Positions 63,525-64,000 of a DNA stretch of 64,000 bases are shown here, one piece after another. This DNA comes from Nageia nagi. Taxonomy: Eukaryota; Pinophyta. Under the pieces are notes generated by a model, which searched no databases, had not been told where the DNA came from, and saw only the letters and a list, made by a program, of their open reading frames with translations. Every line of letters starts with the position of its first letter. Within the stretch, counting starts at the first letter, position 1. The translations under genes and the position numbers were made by a program. The stretch spans positions 67,704,001-67,768,000 of the forward strand of contig JBITNC010000001.1 of the NCBI GenBank assembly GCA_050084985.1, written 5' to 3'.

Positions 63525-64000
63525 TGTAAAGATCCAAATACAACTTCAAGTAATAATTAGTAAATTCAAACACTTAAACCCCAATTTTATGCCTAGGGCA
63601 TTAATTACAAGTATATAAAACCTCAATACAACAACGTTAGGGTGAGGATACCCACTTCAAGTTAATACAATGCAAATATGCTAACATCTAAGCTAGGGCA
63701 TCAATATTAAACATTAATAGCACCAAGATACCAATGGATGGCAAAGACTAGCAGATATCAAAGTACATAAGCTCACAATACCAATGTCTAGTCCACACAA
63801 ACATATACAAGGAATGGTAATCTAATGATGGTAATAAACAAAGCTTACACAATACAAATATGATATCCAAGTGCCATTGGATGTATATATGATATAATAT
63901 GATAACAATACAATTCCAAGCTCCTAGAGCTAGACATTGGTCTCCAAGGAGCCAATTAGGGTATAATCTATATATATTTCACTATTGGACTAATACTCGA
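63525..64000. mobile_element. Start of an insertion cutting GH127 exon 1
   Basis: Similarity to copy 1 exon 1 stops at 63,524. New sequence begins TGTAAAGATCC and has a 'tataaaacctcaatacaac' stretch near 63,615. The TG start and TATA-like stretch suit an LTR, but the element leaves the window before its other end, so the class is open. Confidence 0.45.

Overview
This window looks like nuclear DNA from a seed plant with a large, repeat-rich genome. The signs are plant Copia and Gypsy LTR retrotransposons in every state of decay, initiator-Met-tRNA primer sites, GT/AG introns, very AT-rich spacers and low CpG. A gymnosperm is my low-confidence guess. I see no bacterial features and no intact host gene.

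Layout. (1) 1-16,018: one very large Copia element on the minus strand, about 16 kb. It has both LTRs (the left one cut by the window edge), a primer-binding site, decayed gag-pol at 9.6-13.4 kb, and a long 3' part with microsatellite, tandem repeats and a decayed coding block on the OPPOSITE strand. (2) 16,019-30,481: duplication copy 1, made of a minus-strand Gypsy relic, a minus-strand Copia relic split by a 2.1-kb repeat, and a 12-exon GH127 (beta-L-arabinofuranosidase-like, DUF1680) pseudogene. (3) About 30,990-34,830: a 3.8-kb minisatellite. (4) 35.2-38.4 kb: an unrecognised ORF and another copy of the 2.1-kb repeat. (5) 38,394-63,524: duplication copy 2 in the same order (Gypsy, Copia, GH127). 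It is enlarged by a well-preserved 5.1-kb Tnt1-type Copia element with perfect boundaries (43,332-48,461) and by about 3 kb of other sequence at 54-57.8 kb. (6) 63,525-64,000: the start of a further insertion that cuts GH127 copy 2.

History read from the sequence. A GH127 gene had acquired stop codons and its neighbours had been invaded by Copia, Gypsy and the 2.1-kb repeat before the whole block was duplicated: two stops and the repeat junction are shared by both copies. After duplication, the giant Copia and a solo LTR landed in copy 1 and the 5.1-kb Copia landed in copy 2. Each duplicate therefore preserves the empty site of the other's insertions. The GH127 copies then lost different exons.

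Coordinates of relics are approximate unless a splice site, LTR end or stop codon is named. Identity of families rests on motif recognition by eye; no database search was possible.
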